Shown: positions 1-5,828 of the stretch, one piece after another
How the letters are laid out: every line of letters begins with the position of its first letter
Position numbering within the stretch: the stretch's first letter is position 1
Position numbers and translations under genes: made by a program
Notes under the pieces: generated by a model
Seen by the model: only the letters and a program-made list of their open reading frames with translations
Databases searched by the model: none
Told to the model about the DNA's origin: nothing
DNA from: a virus
Length of the DNA stretch: 21,870 bases
Reading direction: 5' to 3' (one strand)
Virus record (IMG/VR): IMGVR_UViG_3300036770_001229
Location: 1-21,870 of that record

Positions 1-275
1 TGTAAGCCTGCTTTGATTTCGGTACGAAAAGCACCAGCCCAGTTCTCTTCGTGACGTGTAAGGTGACCGCCCAACCCCAACTTCTTACGGGCACGACGCG
101 CCTTCGCATCCCCTTTAGTCCGATTTCGGCGACCGCGAGCGGCAGGGTCGGAACACCCTCTAACTCTTCGTACGCCACGTCGGTCGGGTCTTCCCAGAGT
201 GCCAAACAGCGGGCAGTTGTCCAAGGAACATTTGTCCTTGTTGCCTTGACATTCCCCTTTGCGTTCATCGGTCAT
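1..275 (-). CDS. Holliday-junction-resolvase-like nuclease, N-terminal part (runs off window)
   Basis: The reading frame opens at an ATG at 275 and is still open at base 1, so only the first 91 residues are visible. Cysteines at residues 9, 16, 21 and 41 suggest a metal-binding N-terminus. A basic stretch follows (residues 29-65, many Arg/Lys, with CSDPAARGRRNR at 41-52). Then come RHEENW (74-79) and EIKAG (86-90). An E-x-K motif shortly after a conserved Glu is typical of PD-(D/E)XK resolvases, which cut branched DNA. The start overlaps the upstream gene by 11 bases. The position at the end of the YqaJ and annealing-protein module fits a role in recombination or replication. The family call rests on recalled motif patterns. 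The rest of the nuclease core is outside the window. Confidence 0.68.
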   Translation of the reverse strand, partial: MTDERKGECQGNKDKCSLDNCPLFGTLGRPDRRGVRRVRGCSDPAARGRRNRTKGDAKARRARKKLGLGGHLTRHEENWAGAFRTEIKAGL

Positions 276-468
276 TGCCTTTGTCTTTCTCTGCGAGTGC
301 TGTTTGCAGTCTGGCAATCTCGGCATACAGCAAACCCATTTCGTTGTATGCGTCGTTCAGTAACGTGTTGAGTTCTCCGCGTTCAGTTCGACTGGCGAAC
401 AGCCCGAGTCGTGCGCGAACGCCGCCGAGTGTCGGAAGACTTACAAGAAAATCTGCGGTTGTGGTCAC
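265..468 (-). CDS. Small helical hypothetical protein (67 aa)
   Basis: A 67-residue protein whose ATG overlaps the stop of the annealing-protein gene by four bases (ATGA), a sign of translational coupling. Residues 27-62 have the heptad-like pattern of an amphipathic helix or short coiled coil (TERGELNTLLNDAYNEMG, then LLYAEIARLQTALAEK), and the tail is charged. No enzyme motif, cysteine cluster or membrane segment is visible. Its place between the annealing protein and a resolvase-like gene suggests an accessory role in the recombination module, perhaps oligomerisation with a partner. That role is inferred from position only. Confidence 0.72.
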   Translation of the reverse strand: MTTTADFLVSLPTLGGVRARLGLFASRTERGELNTLLNDAYNEMGLLYAEIARLQTALAEKDKGNDR

Positions 469-1265
469 TTCATTCCCTCGATAATCAGGATGGCTTTGTT
501 CGCCTCACCCTTGGTCAACTGTTCCAACCTGTTGAGGTGCGGCTTGTTCAACAAGTCCTTCACCTTTTCAATCTTGTCGGTGTACGAGCCGACGCCTTTG
601 GCTGAGAGCATGGCGCGAATCTTTCCGATTTGTGCCTTCGTCGCCTCGGCGTCTGGGTCTTTGATTTGTGGGGTGTCGGCAATCTGTTCCGCGGATGGGA
701 ACGCTTCACGGATTTGTTCAATCAACGTCTCGGCGTCGGCGACATCCTTCGCGGTGGGTGCCTGCTTCAGTTGGTTGAACTTGTCACGCAACTTCGGCAT
801 GTCCGCATCGCTGAGCGTGGCAAGGTTGACGCCCGCCTCGGTTGCGACCTGCTCGGGGTCGAGCGCGTTCTTCGCGCACGCCTCACGGAACTTCGTCAAC
901 ATGTCCACAGCGGGCGCAGGCTTCGGTGTGTCCTGTCTTGCGACCTTCTGCATCTCCTCACGTGACGGGCGTGGCGCCGTCTTGGATTGGAACACGTAGT
1001 TCGCCAAAGCCCTGCCGATTGCGGAGGTCTCGGCGTTTTCTACGTGGGATGTTTTGTTGACGGGTGACAGGTCGCGTACCTCTTCGGCGTACCCCGTTGC
1101 GACGGGGCGCGGGTCGGAGATGTCCTTGTAGATTTCTGCACGGAACACGACTTTGTTGTCGTCGTAGTGGTGGATGGCGGTGAAGACTTGCCCGTTCGGG
1201 AACTGTGCCCAGAACTTTGCGAGCCGTGTCTCCACTGTCTCGTAGTTGTCAAGGTTGAATCGCAT
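465..1265 (-). CDS. Candidate single-strand annealing / ssDNA-binding recombination protein
   Basis: 266 residues. The first 95 form a compact domain with YETVETRLAKFWAQFPNG near the start and the signature ENAETSAIGRALAN at 76-89. That pattern is common in phage proteins grouped with Erf/Rad52-like annealing proteins, which coat single strands and pair complementary DNA. An Ala/Pro-rich linker follows. Residues about 208-266 form a separate charged helical module (ATKAQIGKIRAMLSAKG, ending EANKAILIIEGMK) often attached to such proteins. The gene lies three bases after the YqaJ-type exonuclease, the usual exonuclease plus annealing-protein pairing of phage recombination systems. An AAAGGA-like ribosome site lies about 11 bases before the ATG. 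The exact superfamily (Erf, Sak or other) cannot be settled by eye. Confidence 0.68.
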   Translation of the reverse strand: MRFNLDNYETVETRLAKFWAQFPNGQVFTAIHHYDDNKVVFRAEIYKDISDPRPVATGYAEEVRDLSPVNKTSHVENAETSAIGRALANYVFQSKTAPRPSREEMQKVARQDTPKPAPAVDMLTKFREACAKNALDPEQVATEAGVNLATLSDADMPKLRDKFNQLKQAPTAKDVADAETLIEQIREAFPSAEQIADTPQIKDPDAEATKAQIGKIRAMLSAKGVGSYTDKIEKVKDLLNKPHLNRLEQLTKGEANKAILIIEGMK

Positions 1266-1268
1266 GGC

Positions 1269-2216
1269 TTATTTTTCCTTTCCGACCACACGGAACGTGC
1301 GGTACGTTGATTGTTTCTTGTACTTCGCAGCAAGAGCAGGATGCTCCGCTTCGAACTTCTTGGCGTCGAACGATGTGCGTGTCGCCGTCTTCCATGTGAC
1401 GAGCAACTGGTCTTGCATCAGACCGTACTCGGAGTCGCCGAGCATCTCGCACAGTTGTGCCTTCGCCAAATCCTCGGACTGTTCAGCCTGAGCCTTCTGT
1501 TCTTTGGCGAGTAGGTAGCGTTCGATGAGCGCGAGCGCGTCCTGCGGGAGGTCGACTGCTGCGTCTGCGCCGCCTTTGCCTTCGGGGAATCTTTCCTGAA
1601 TGTGACGGTATTCGACGACGGCGTTGTCTGGCATTATGCCCATGTCGATAGCCGCGAGGAACGTGCGGCACCTGTCGATGTGGGTTTGTTTCTCGTCGCT
1701 TGACACGCCCTGCACATGGAAGTGAAGGTCGAGGGTCGAGTCGAAGACGACCCACGTAATCTCCGAGACGCCCGTGCAGATGGCTTGCTGTACGCCCTGC
1801 CAATACCAGTAGTCGGGGAGTTTGCCGCGCCAAATCTTGTTCGTCGTTTTCTGTTCGAACACCCTGCCGTCTTCGGACATGGAGTCGATGGTGGCGATGA
1901 GCCGTACTCCTGGTTCGTCGTATGCGAACAGGACATCTGGCTCGGTCAGGGGGTGACCGAGCAGGGTGCCTGCCCATTCGCGGATGGGTGCTTCGAGTGT
2001 GGTGCCGCGAAGCATCGCCGAGTTCGGCGCCTTCGGTTGCGGCGGGTTCTCCGCGAGGAGTTCGGTGGCGAGGTCGGCTGGTGTGACGAACGCGTGCTGT
2101 CCGTGCACCGCGGCGCACGCCGACGCTGCGATACGGGCTTCACCGTTCTCGTTCCTCCAGCGGATGTTCAACCATTCCTGCGAACCGTGCGCAGGTTTAG
2201 CGATTCGGGTAATCAT
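1269..2216 (-). CDS. YqaJ-type viral recombinase / exonuclease
   Basis: 315 residues, a normal length for YqaJ-like exonucleases, which resect double-stranded DNA ends to expose single strands. Visible signatures in order: GSQEWLNIR (11-19), the family's N-terminal motif; GTTLE (71-75); Asp111 followed by EQK (121-123), matching the D...ExK metal-binding active site of lambda-exonuclease-fold nucleases; and YWYWQGVQQA (136-145), matching the conserved Q-rich helix. The C-terminal third is helical and charged. It is the first gene after a 55-base gap that holds a candidate promoter and inverted repeat, and it leads directly into the annealing-protein gene, so the two are probably co-transcribed. 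A GAAAGG ribosome site is at 2224-2229. Confidence 0.88.
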   Translation of the reverse strand: MITRIAKPAHGSQEWLNIRWRNENGEARIAASACAAVHGQHAFVTPADLATELLAENPPQPKAPNSAMLRGTTLEAPIREWAGTLLGHPLTEPDVLFAYDEPGVRLIATIDSMSEDGRVFEQKTTNKIWRGKLPDYWYWQGVQQAICTGVSEITWVVFDSTLDLHFHVQGVSSDEKQTHIDRCRTFLAAIDMGIMPDNAVVEYRHIQERFPEGKGGADAAVDLPQDALALIERYLLAKEQKAQAEQSEDLAKAQLCEMLGDSEYGLMQDQLLVTWKTATRTSFDAKKFEAEHPALAAKYKKQSTYRTFRVVGKEK

Positions 2217-2245
2217 TACCGTGCCTTTCTCTTAGTTGTGATGTT

Positions 2246-2263
2246 CTGTACTTCACCGTACAG
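2246..2263. repeat. Perfect inverted repeat (6-base arms) over a candidate -10
   Basis: CTGTAC (2246-2251) and GTACAG (2258-2263) are exact inverted copies around a six-base spacer. The repeat overlaps the candidate -10 at 2255-2260, so it could be a repressor operator. As RNA it would form a short hairpin in the leader. No T-run follows on the minus strand, so it is not a terminator. Confidence 0.5.
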
Positions 2264-2283
2264 GAGGGGAGTCACATTGTCAA
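2255..2283 (-). promoter_or_regulatory. Candidate sigma-70-type promoter for the recombination module
   Basis: On the minus strand a perfect TTGACA (2278-2283) is followed by a 17-base spacer and TACGGT (2255-2260), which keeps the first, second and last bases of the -10 consensus. The -35 overlaps the last codons of the HNH gene. The predicted start lies in the 55-base gap before the YqaJ gene. The -10 match is only moderate, so this is a candidate. Confidence 0.45.
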
Positions 2284-2817
2284 GTTTCTCATTTCGACAA
2301 GGTACTTATAGCCTTTTTTGAGGTTGCAGGCGGCGCAGGCAGGGGCAAGATTGCCTATTGAATGTCGGCCACCCCTGGAAAGGGGAATGATGTGGTCTAT
2401 GTGCTCAAATCGGCCACCGCACATGTAGCAGGGGCTGTTGCGTATTCGCCTAAGTTCTTTTGCTGTTACTTTGAAAACGCCAGCCTGAAGTTTTTTGGCT
2501 CTTCGTCTCTGTACGTATTGTACTTGGTCTCTAATCCTTTGCTCGCGTTGACTTTTGTATCTGTCCCGTTGATAGGAAACATTGCGCTCACGATTGTTCC
2601 AATAGCGCGCTCGCGCTTCCGCTCGGAGACGTGGAAGATGGCTGTTTCGAAATCGCCGTTGAGCCGCAATTCTGGCCGCCCGATTTTTTTGATACTTTGC
2701 TTTATCGTGTTTTTTGTGACAAGGCCTACACATCCTGGCCAGCGCGTCATGGCGTGATTTGTCTGAACGGAACTCCGTCTTGGGTTTAGTGGTGTGGCAC
2801 TTGGGGCAGTACTTCAT
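2272..2817 (-). CDS. HNH endonuclease with N-terminal zinc ribbon
   Basis: 181 residues. CPKC (4-7) and CRPC (30-33) make a four-cysteine zinc ribbon. Residues 34-125 are very basic and helical and suit DNA binding. The C-terminus is an HNH nuclease: CYMC (130-133), HIDHIIPLSRGG (139-150) with the DH pair, Asn156, and CAAC-N (161-165), so two CxxC knuckles hold the fold. Such free-standing HNH genes in phages are often homing endonucleases. Base use supports a separate origin: in 2461-2580 only 50 of 120 bases are G or C, against 41 of 60 in 2041-2100 next door. It starts by a TAATG overlap with the preceding gene, so it is well fitted into the operon. The target site is unknown. Confidence 0.9.
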   Translation of the reverse strand: MKYCPKCHTTKPKTEFRSDKSRHDALARMCRPCHKKHDKAKYQKNRAARIAAQRRFRNSHLPRLRAEARARYWNNRERNVSYQRDRYKSQREQRIRDQVQYVQRRRAKKLQAGVFKVTAKELRRIRNSPCYMCGGRFEHIDHIIPLSRGGRHSIGNLAPACAACNLKKGYKYLVEMRNLTM

Positions 2818-3095
2818 TACAATTCGGGGGTGCCGAGCACTACGACCTTGTTGACCATGCCGAGGGGGATGTGGGTGACCATGCCGATAGTGTCCATTTC
2901 GGGGAGTTCGTCGGGCATGTAAGAGCCAGTGATGGAAACGTAGCCTTCAAGGATGTCGGGCCATAGCCAGCCGACCGATACCACTTCGCAGGGTTTCGGT
3001 TTGTAGTCCTTCATGTCTATCCAGCCGTTGCTGGAGTCGAACGCGTCAGTCCAGTGGATAGCCACCAGCGACCACGGGCAGGCTTTCGGGGTCAT
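2817..3095 (-). CDS. Conserved phage hypothetical protein (92 aa)
   Basis: 92 residues, joined to its upstream neighbour by a four-base overlap and to the HNH gene by a one-base TAATG overlap. The pattern is that of a small beta-rich phage protein: IHWTDAFDSSNGWIDM near residue 13, VVSVGWLWPDILEGYVSI in the middle, and a hydrophobic end MVTHIPLGMVNKVVVLGTPE. I recognise this W-x-D-A-F ... VGWL ... IP.GMV layout from many phage genomes, but no function is known to me. It has no signal peptide or membrane helix and is probably cytoplasmic. Confidence 0.75.
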   Translation of the reverse strand: MTPKACPWSLVAIHWTDAFDSSNGWIDMKDYKPKPCEVVSVGWLWPDILEGYVSITGSYMPDELPEMDTIGMVTHIPLGMVNKVVVLGTPEL

Positions 3096-3523
3096 GCGTC
3101 GTACCTCTGGTCATACAGTAAAGCGCAGACGTCGGCGGGTTTCAACAGGTAGCCCCACGCGGGGTTGTCCGAACGGCGGGCGAAGTCGCGGGTTTCCAAC
3201 GTGTCCTTGTTCGCGTCGATGAAACGTTTCAGGCGGTCGACGGCGACGATGATGAAGCCGCCATCCATCGAGAAGATGTACACCCACCACTGTGCCTTGG
3301 TGACTTGTAGCCCTGAGCGTACCCATTTGCCTGAGCGTCGCGGGTTTTGGCGCATCTCGATTGCCATGTTCCCGTTGCGGTAGCGGTCTGCTTTCACTTC
3401 GAACGAACCTTCGACGAGGTTTTCCAGCATGTTGCGGATTCGTTTCTCGCCCATCTGCCCGTACTTCAAATCCTCCGCGAAGTTGAAGGTGTTGGACTTG
3501 ATGTCCCAGGCGCTGTTCTTCAC
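3092..3523 (-). CDS. PD-(D/E)XK-like nuclease (putative)
   Basis: 143 residues. The core reads GQMGEKRIRNMLENL (22-36), FEVKADRYRNGNMAIEM (41-57) and SGLQVTKAQWWVYIF (70-84). This matches a phage nuclease-like family in which EVK supplies the E-x-K pair, the GN..IE strand follows, and SG..TKA..W forms the next helix. Glu26 could be the helix-A acidic residue of resolvases. The usual Asp before E-x-K is not obvious; Glu38, four residues before Glu42, is the nearest acidic residue, so catalysis is uncertain. Four-base overlaps on both sides place it in one operon with the DUF6378-like gene and the 92-residue gene. A role in DNA processing or host DNA degradation is inferred. Confidence 0.62.
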   Translation of the reverse strand: MKNSAWDIKSNTFNFAEDLKYGQMGEKRIRNMLENLVEGSFEVKADRYRNGNMAIEMRQNPRRSGKWVRSGLQVTKAQWWVYIFSMDGGFIIVAVDRLKRFIDANKDTLETRDFARRSDNPAWGYLLKPADVCALLYDQRYDA

Positions 3524-3870
3524 TCGGCGTACGTCTCGCCAGTCTTGAACATGCGGGCGAGTTCTGCTGTCGTACGACTTGATGCTTCGCGTACCATCTG
3601 GAGGCAGCCGACGTATCCTGCGAGGTCGATGATGTTGTCGGGGATGTCGAGATGGTTGTCAAGTTCGTTCATCAGCCGCGACAGTTTGACGCACACCATG
3701 AACAGGATGCCGTCTTCGGCGGTCATCACATCGTCGCCTTTGAGTGCGTTGTAGATGGAGACTGTGCGCGAATAGTCTTCGAGCGGATGCGAGTAGGCGT
3801 TCTGCCTGTCGCGTGTAATCAGTTCATGCGCTCGGAGAAGAATCTCCGCGCCTGCGGTCGGGTCGTGCAT
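3520..3870 (-). CDS. DUF6378-like (MazG-like helical) phage protein
   Basis: 116 residues, predicted all-helical. The stretches ITRDRQNAYSHPLEDYSRT (18-36) and LFMVCVKLSRLMNELDNHLD (56-75), then DNIIDLAGYVGCLQMV, match the common phage family I know as DUF6378. It has a MazG-like look, with acidic and Asn residues placed to bind a metal and a nucleotide. Nucleotide pyrophosphohydrolase activity is therefore possible but unproven. An AAGGGG ribosome site lies just before the ATG at 3870. The end overlaps the nuclease-like gene by four bases. The family match is from memory of sequence patterns. Confidence 0.75.
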   Translation of the reverse strand: MHDPTAGAEILLRAHELITRDRQNAYSHPLEDYSRTVSIYNALKGDDVMTAEDGILFMVCVKLSRLMNELDNHLDIPDNIIDLAGYVGCLQMVREASSRTTAELARMFKTGETYAE

Positions 3871-4003
3871 GTTTCCCCTTTGCGAGTTGTTCGACTTTGG
3901 CTATCAGATTCCACAAGTCGTCTTGCTCGGTCACCCCTGGGTAGACCTTACGAAGAAACCTGCTTAGTGCTTTCAACTCCATTTTGGTGAACTGTTCGCC
4001 CAT
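3824..4003 (-). CDS. Small helical protein overlapping both neighbours (59 aa)
   Basis: The frame runs to an upstream ATG at 4027. The start at 4003 is preferred because a strong GGAGGGG ribosome site (4014-4020) sits ten bases before it. The protein starts MGEQFTKMELKALSRFLRKV, has the helix DDLWNLIAKVEQLAKG, and ends basic. It overlaps the end of the membrane/coiled-coil gene by 56 bases and the start of the DUF6378-like gene by 47 bases, which is unusual even for this compact genome. The helical, non-random composition and the good ribosome site support it. Its function is unknown, and the last 15 residues may be constrained mainly by the other frame. Confidence 0.55.
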   Translation of the reverse strand: MGEQFTKMELKALSRFLRKVYPGVTEQDDLWNLIAKVEQLAKGKHARPDRRRGDSSPSA

Positions 4004-4235
4004 TGTCAAGCATCCCCTCCGAGGCATGAGAATCTAGATGACGGGTGAGCCGTTCGTCAACTCGGTCCACCTTCGTTTCGATACGGTTCTGGGACTTGTA
4101 CAGCATCGTGAGGACCCCGCGGACGTAGGCGTGGTCGTCGTGGTTTTCTCTCTTGAACTGCTGGAGGACTCCGACGATTACACCTCCGACTGCCGTGACT
4201 ACGGCAGCCAAGACGAGCGCCCAGCCCCCATCCAT
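3948..4235 (-). CDS. Membrane-anchored coiled-coil protein, possible lysis accessory
   Basis: 95 residues. Residues 4-25 form a single transmembrane helix (WALVLAAVVTAVGGVIVGVL). After it comes a charged helix of about 45 residues (RIETKVDRVDERLTRHLDSH near 51-70) with heptad spacing. The tail is short and polar. One membrane helix plus a coiled coil next to the endolysin is a common layout for phage holin-like or spanin-like accessory proteins. The start shares one base with the endolysin stop (TAATG). Orientation in the membrane and actual lysis function are not shown by sequence. The last 18 codons overlap the next small gene. Confidence 0.72.
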   Translation of the reverse strand: MDGGWALVLAAVVTAVGGVIVGVLQQFKRENHDDHAYVRGVLTMLYKSQNRIETKVDRVDERLTRHLDSHASEGMLDNGRTVHQNGVESTKQVSS

Positions 4236-4786
4236 TATGCCTCAGTCGGCTTGTTCGCGAGCCACTCTTTGACGCGGGTGGGCACGTTGTCGCCCGTGAC
4301 GTAACGCAGATGCCACGGCTCGGACTGGACTTCCCATGAGAAGCCGAATGACTGTGCGTGTTTGAGCAGCCACTCCAAGCGTTTGCCTGAGGCGTGGGCG
4401 ATGTCGATGGCGATGCCGAGGTTGTGGTTGCTGGTGCCTGGAACCGCCATTGGCGCTAACCCTTTTTTGAGGTACCAGACTTTCCCTTTGTAGATGCGCG
4501 GCGTTTGCTTGAGGAGTTTCTTGCCTGGTTTGTCCGTGTGCCTTTGGTAGAAGCCGTACTCTTGGGTTTCGAGCGAACGGTACGTGTCGGCTTGGCTGGT
4601 TGGGGAGAGGTCGATTCCTTCGGCGTTGGCTGCTGCGTCCATTGCTTCGTATGCGTCAGCCGCACAATGATGGAGTTTGCCTTTGCCTTCAATGCCGCGA
4701 AGAAGTTCGGGAGCGAGTTCACCAGGTTTTACCCCTTTCAGGTGGGTGCATAGGGTGACTTTGACGACGGGGTATTTGTCGGGCAT
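4235..4786 (-). CDS. Endolysin: M15-family D-Ala peptidase (VanY-like)
   Basis: 183 residues. The M15/VanY zinc site is visible: SNHNLGIAIDI (119-129) gives His121 and Asp128, and EPWHLRY (156-162) gives catalytic Glu156 and the third ligand His159. DTYRSLETQ (67-75) corresponds to the YRS region near the substrate. These enzymes cut peptide bonds in peptidoglycan side chains. A single catalytic domain without an obvious wall-binding domain or signal peptide means it should need a holin to reach the wall. It lies directly after the holin-like gene with a one-base overlap and before a membrane coiled-coil gene, so this is the lysis cassette. The N-terminal 60 residues (with THLKGVKPGELAP) are less familiar. 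Confidence 0.9.
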   Translation of the reverse strand: MPDKYPVVKVTLCTHLKGVKPGELAPELLRGIEGKGKLHHCAADAYEAMDAAANAEGIDLSPTSQADTYRSLETQEYGFYQRHTDKPGKKLLKQTPRIYKGKVWYLKKGLAPMAVPGTSNHNLGIAIDIAHASGKRLEWLLKHAQSFGFSWEVQSEPWHLRYVTGDNVPTRVKEWLANKPTEA

Positions 4787-5040
4787 TACTTCTTCCCGAA
4801 CGCTTCTTGGATTTCTTCCTTTGTCAACTCGCCGTCAGTGGATGCGGCGGCAAGTTTCTGGATGACCTGTACCACCGCCATGAATCCTGCGAGGAGAGCG
4901 GACTTGGCGACCGACACGCCGATGACCGCGCCACCTGTGACGGCGGGTAGGGCGTTGGCGAGGAACAGGGAGAACAGGCGTTGTCCGAGGTCGAGGAACT
5001 TGGCTACGGTTGCGTTTGCTTTCAACATGACTTCATTCAT
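4786..5040 (-). CDS. Holin-like membrane protein
   Basis: 84 residues. The middle (about 22-64) is hydrophobic and small-residue rich (ALPAVTGGAVIGVSVAKSAL, LLAGFMAVVQVIQKLA), enough for one or two membrane helices. The C-terminus ends in the charged helix DGELTKEEIQEAF, an ending I know from many small phage holin-like proteins. Its position immediately before the M15 endolysin supports a holin role: membrane hole formation that lets the endolysin out. Its start lies inside the preceding 55-residue membrane gene (eight-base overlap), so the two may be translated together. Membrane topology is uncertain. Confidence 0.72.
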   Translation of the reverse strand: MNEVMLKANATVAKFLDLGQRLFSLFLANALPAVTGGAVIGVSVAKSALLAGFMAVVQVIQKLAAASTDGELTKEEIQEAFGKK

Positions 5041-5200
5041 CCTTGCCCCCTGTGAACGTTAGGACCGAGTGTAGCACCAGTGCTACGCCGCTTATCCATA
5101 GGGCTTGTTTGAGGGTGGGGCCTGAGAGGGTGATGAGGACCAAGCCGATGCCTGCGACGGTCCACGAGTTTTCTTTCACGTAGTCGAGGAGGCGTTTCAT
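5033..5200 (-). CDS. Small two-helix membrane protein of the lysis region (55 aa)
   Basis: The frame starts with an ATG at 5200 that overlaps the upstream stop by four bases and ends with TGA at 5033-5035. The protein begins MKRLLDYVKENSWTVAGIGL, has two hydrophobic stretches (about 13-26 and 32-50) and ends GGKDE. The basic N-terminus and acidic C-terminus with two membrane helices between them are typical of small holins or antiholins. It sits directly ahead of the holin-like gene. Two consecutive small membrane genes before an endolysin often form a holin/antiholin pair, but which is which cannot be told. It is short enough to be missed by gene callers. Confidence 0.75.
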   Translation of the reverse strand: MKRLLDYVKENSWTVAGIGLVLITLSGPTLKQALWISGVALVLHSVLTFTGGKDE

Positions 5201-5436
5201 TTGCGTCTGATACTAGTCGTTGCGGCGGCTACGACTGTTACGACGATGATGGTGTTGACGACTTGGCGTTGTTCGTCGGTGATTTTTGAGCCTTGTCGTA
5301 TGCCTCCGCCGTTGCAGAGTTCTACTGCCCCTATTTCTAGTAGTTCCTCCGTGCTGCGGGGGTCTTCCCAGCGTTCGCCTGTGGTGTGGCAGTGGACTGG
5401 GGTGAGGGGTAGGATGATTGCGAGGAGGGTGAGCAC
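5197..5436 (-). CDS. Small exported or membrane protein at head of lysis region (79 aa)
   Basis: 79 residues from a GTG at 5436; no ATG is available, because an in-frame stop lies a few codons upstream. Residues 2-15 are hydrophobic like a signal sequence (LTLLAIILPLTPVHC, Cys16), a polar middle holds Cys41, and residues 59-75 (VVNTIIVVTVVAAATTS) form a membrane helix followed by RRK. The stop overlaps the next start by four bases, which supports the frame. No good ribosome site precedes the GTG, the weak point. A signal-like N-terminus and a C-terminal anchor beside lysis genes suggest a holin regulator or spanin-like protein, but this is a guess. No lipobox fits cleanly. Confidence 0.58.
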   Translation of the reverse strand: MLTLLAIILPLTPVHCHTTGERWEDPRSTEELLEIGAVELCNGGGIRQGSKITDEQRQVVNTIIVVTVVAAATTSIRRK

Positions 5437-5442
5437 ACTACG

Positions 5443-5568
5443 ATGTTAGGTGTGCGTGATTTGTTTCTAGTTTTTTTGGTTGGGGTGGGGTTGGTGTTGT
5501 TTGTGCCGATTGCGTTGTTGTTGTGGGTGTTGTCGTTGTGGGGTGACGACGAGACGCCGTTGGATTAG
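5443..5568 (+). CDS. Candidate plus-strand membrane microprotein (41 aa)
   Basis: An ATG at 5443 opens a 41-residue frame that ends with TAG at 5566-5568, immediately next to the stop of the minus-strand fibre gene at 5569. It begins MLGVRDLFLVFLVGVGLVLF, continues as one long Leu/Val-rich membrane helix to about residue 33, and ends with an acidic tail (GDDETPLD). GGAGGG at 5424-5429 could be a ribosome site, although its spacing of 13 bases is long. The minus strand of this gap has no credible gene. It is the only plausible plus-strand gene in the window and beside lysis genes could be antiholin-like. It may also be a chance frame in T/G-rich DNA. Confidence 0.35.
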   Translation: MLGVRDLFLVFLVGVGLVLFVPIALLLWVLSLWGDDETPLD

Positions 5569-5826
5569 TTATTCCGTCGGTTCGACGGCTGGTGTGACGA
5601 ACTCGTCTAGTTCTGCGTCGTAGCGGTCACCGATACCAGCGTACTTGGCACGGAAACTTCCCGAATAACTTGTTTGTTTCCATTCGCCTGCGAGTTTGAG
5701 TGTGTTGGCGATAAACGCTTGACCTGCGGCTTCTGACGCAGGGAAGTCGCCGCCGCCACAGTCGTCGTTGGCGATGACAATTACCTGTTGAACGGTGTTG
5801 CCTTCTATGCGTGCGAAGTGAGCCAT
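5569..5826 (-). CDS. Small fibre-associated protein, MAHFA type, copy 2
   Basis: 85 residues. It begins MAHFARIEGNTVQQVIVIAN, has GEWKQTSYSGSFRAKYAGIG near the middle, then DRYDAELDEFVTP. This pattern (MAHFA, W-QTSYN-like, R..YAGIGD.YD...D.F) is a widespread small protein encoded next to phage tail-fibre genes. It is a clear paralogue of the 78-residue gene at 6662-6898. The function is unknown; a fibre-tip, chaperone or capping role is inferred from its constant position after a glycine-rich fibre-type gene. Cys23 and GGGD in the middle are an insertion relative to the other copy. Confidence 0.78.
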   Translation of the reverse strand: MAHFARIEGNTVQQVIVIANDDCGGGDFPASEAAGQAFIANTLKLAGEWKQTSYSGSFRAKYAGIGDRYDAELDEFVTPAVEPTE

Positions 5827-5828
5827 TG

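Noticed and set aside
4003-4009. TTGACA at the start of the 59-residue gene as a promoter -35
   Set aside because: No acceptable -10 follows at 16-18 bases, and TTGACA recurs by chance in coding sequence here (also near 1246, 3656 and 6907).
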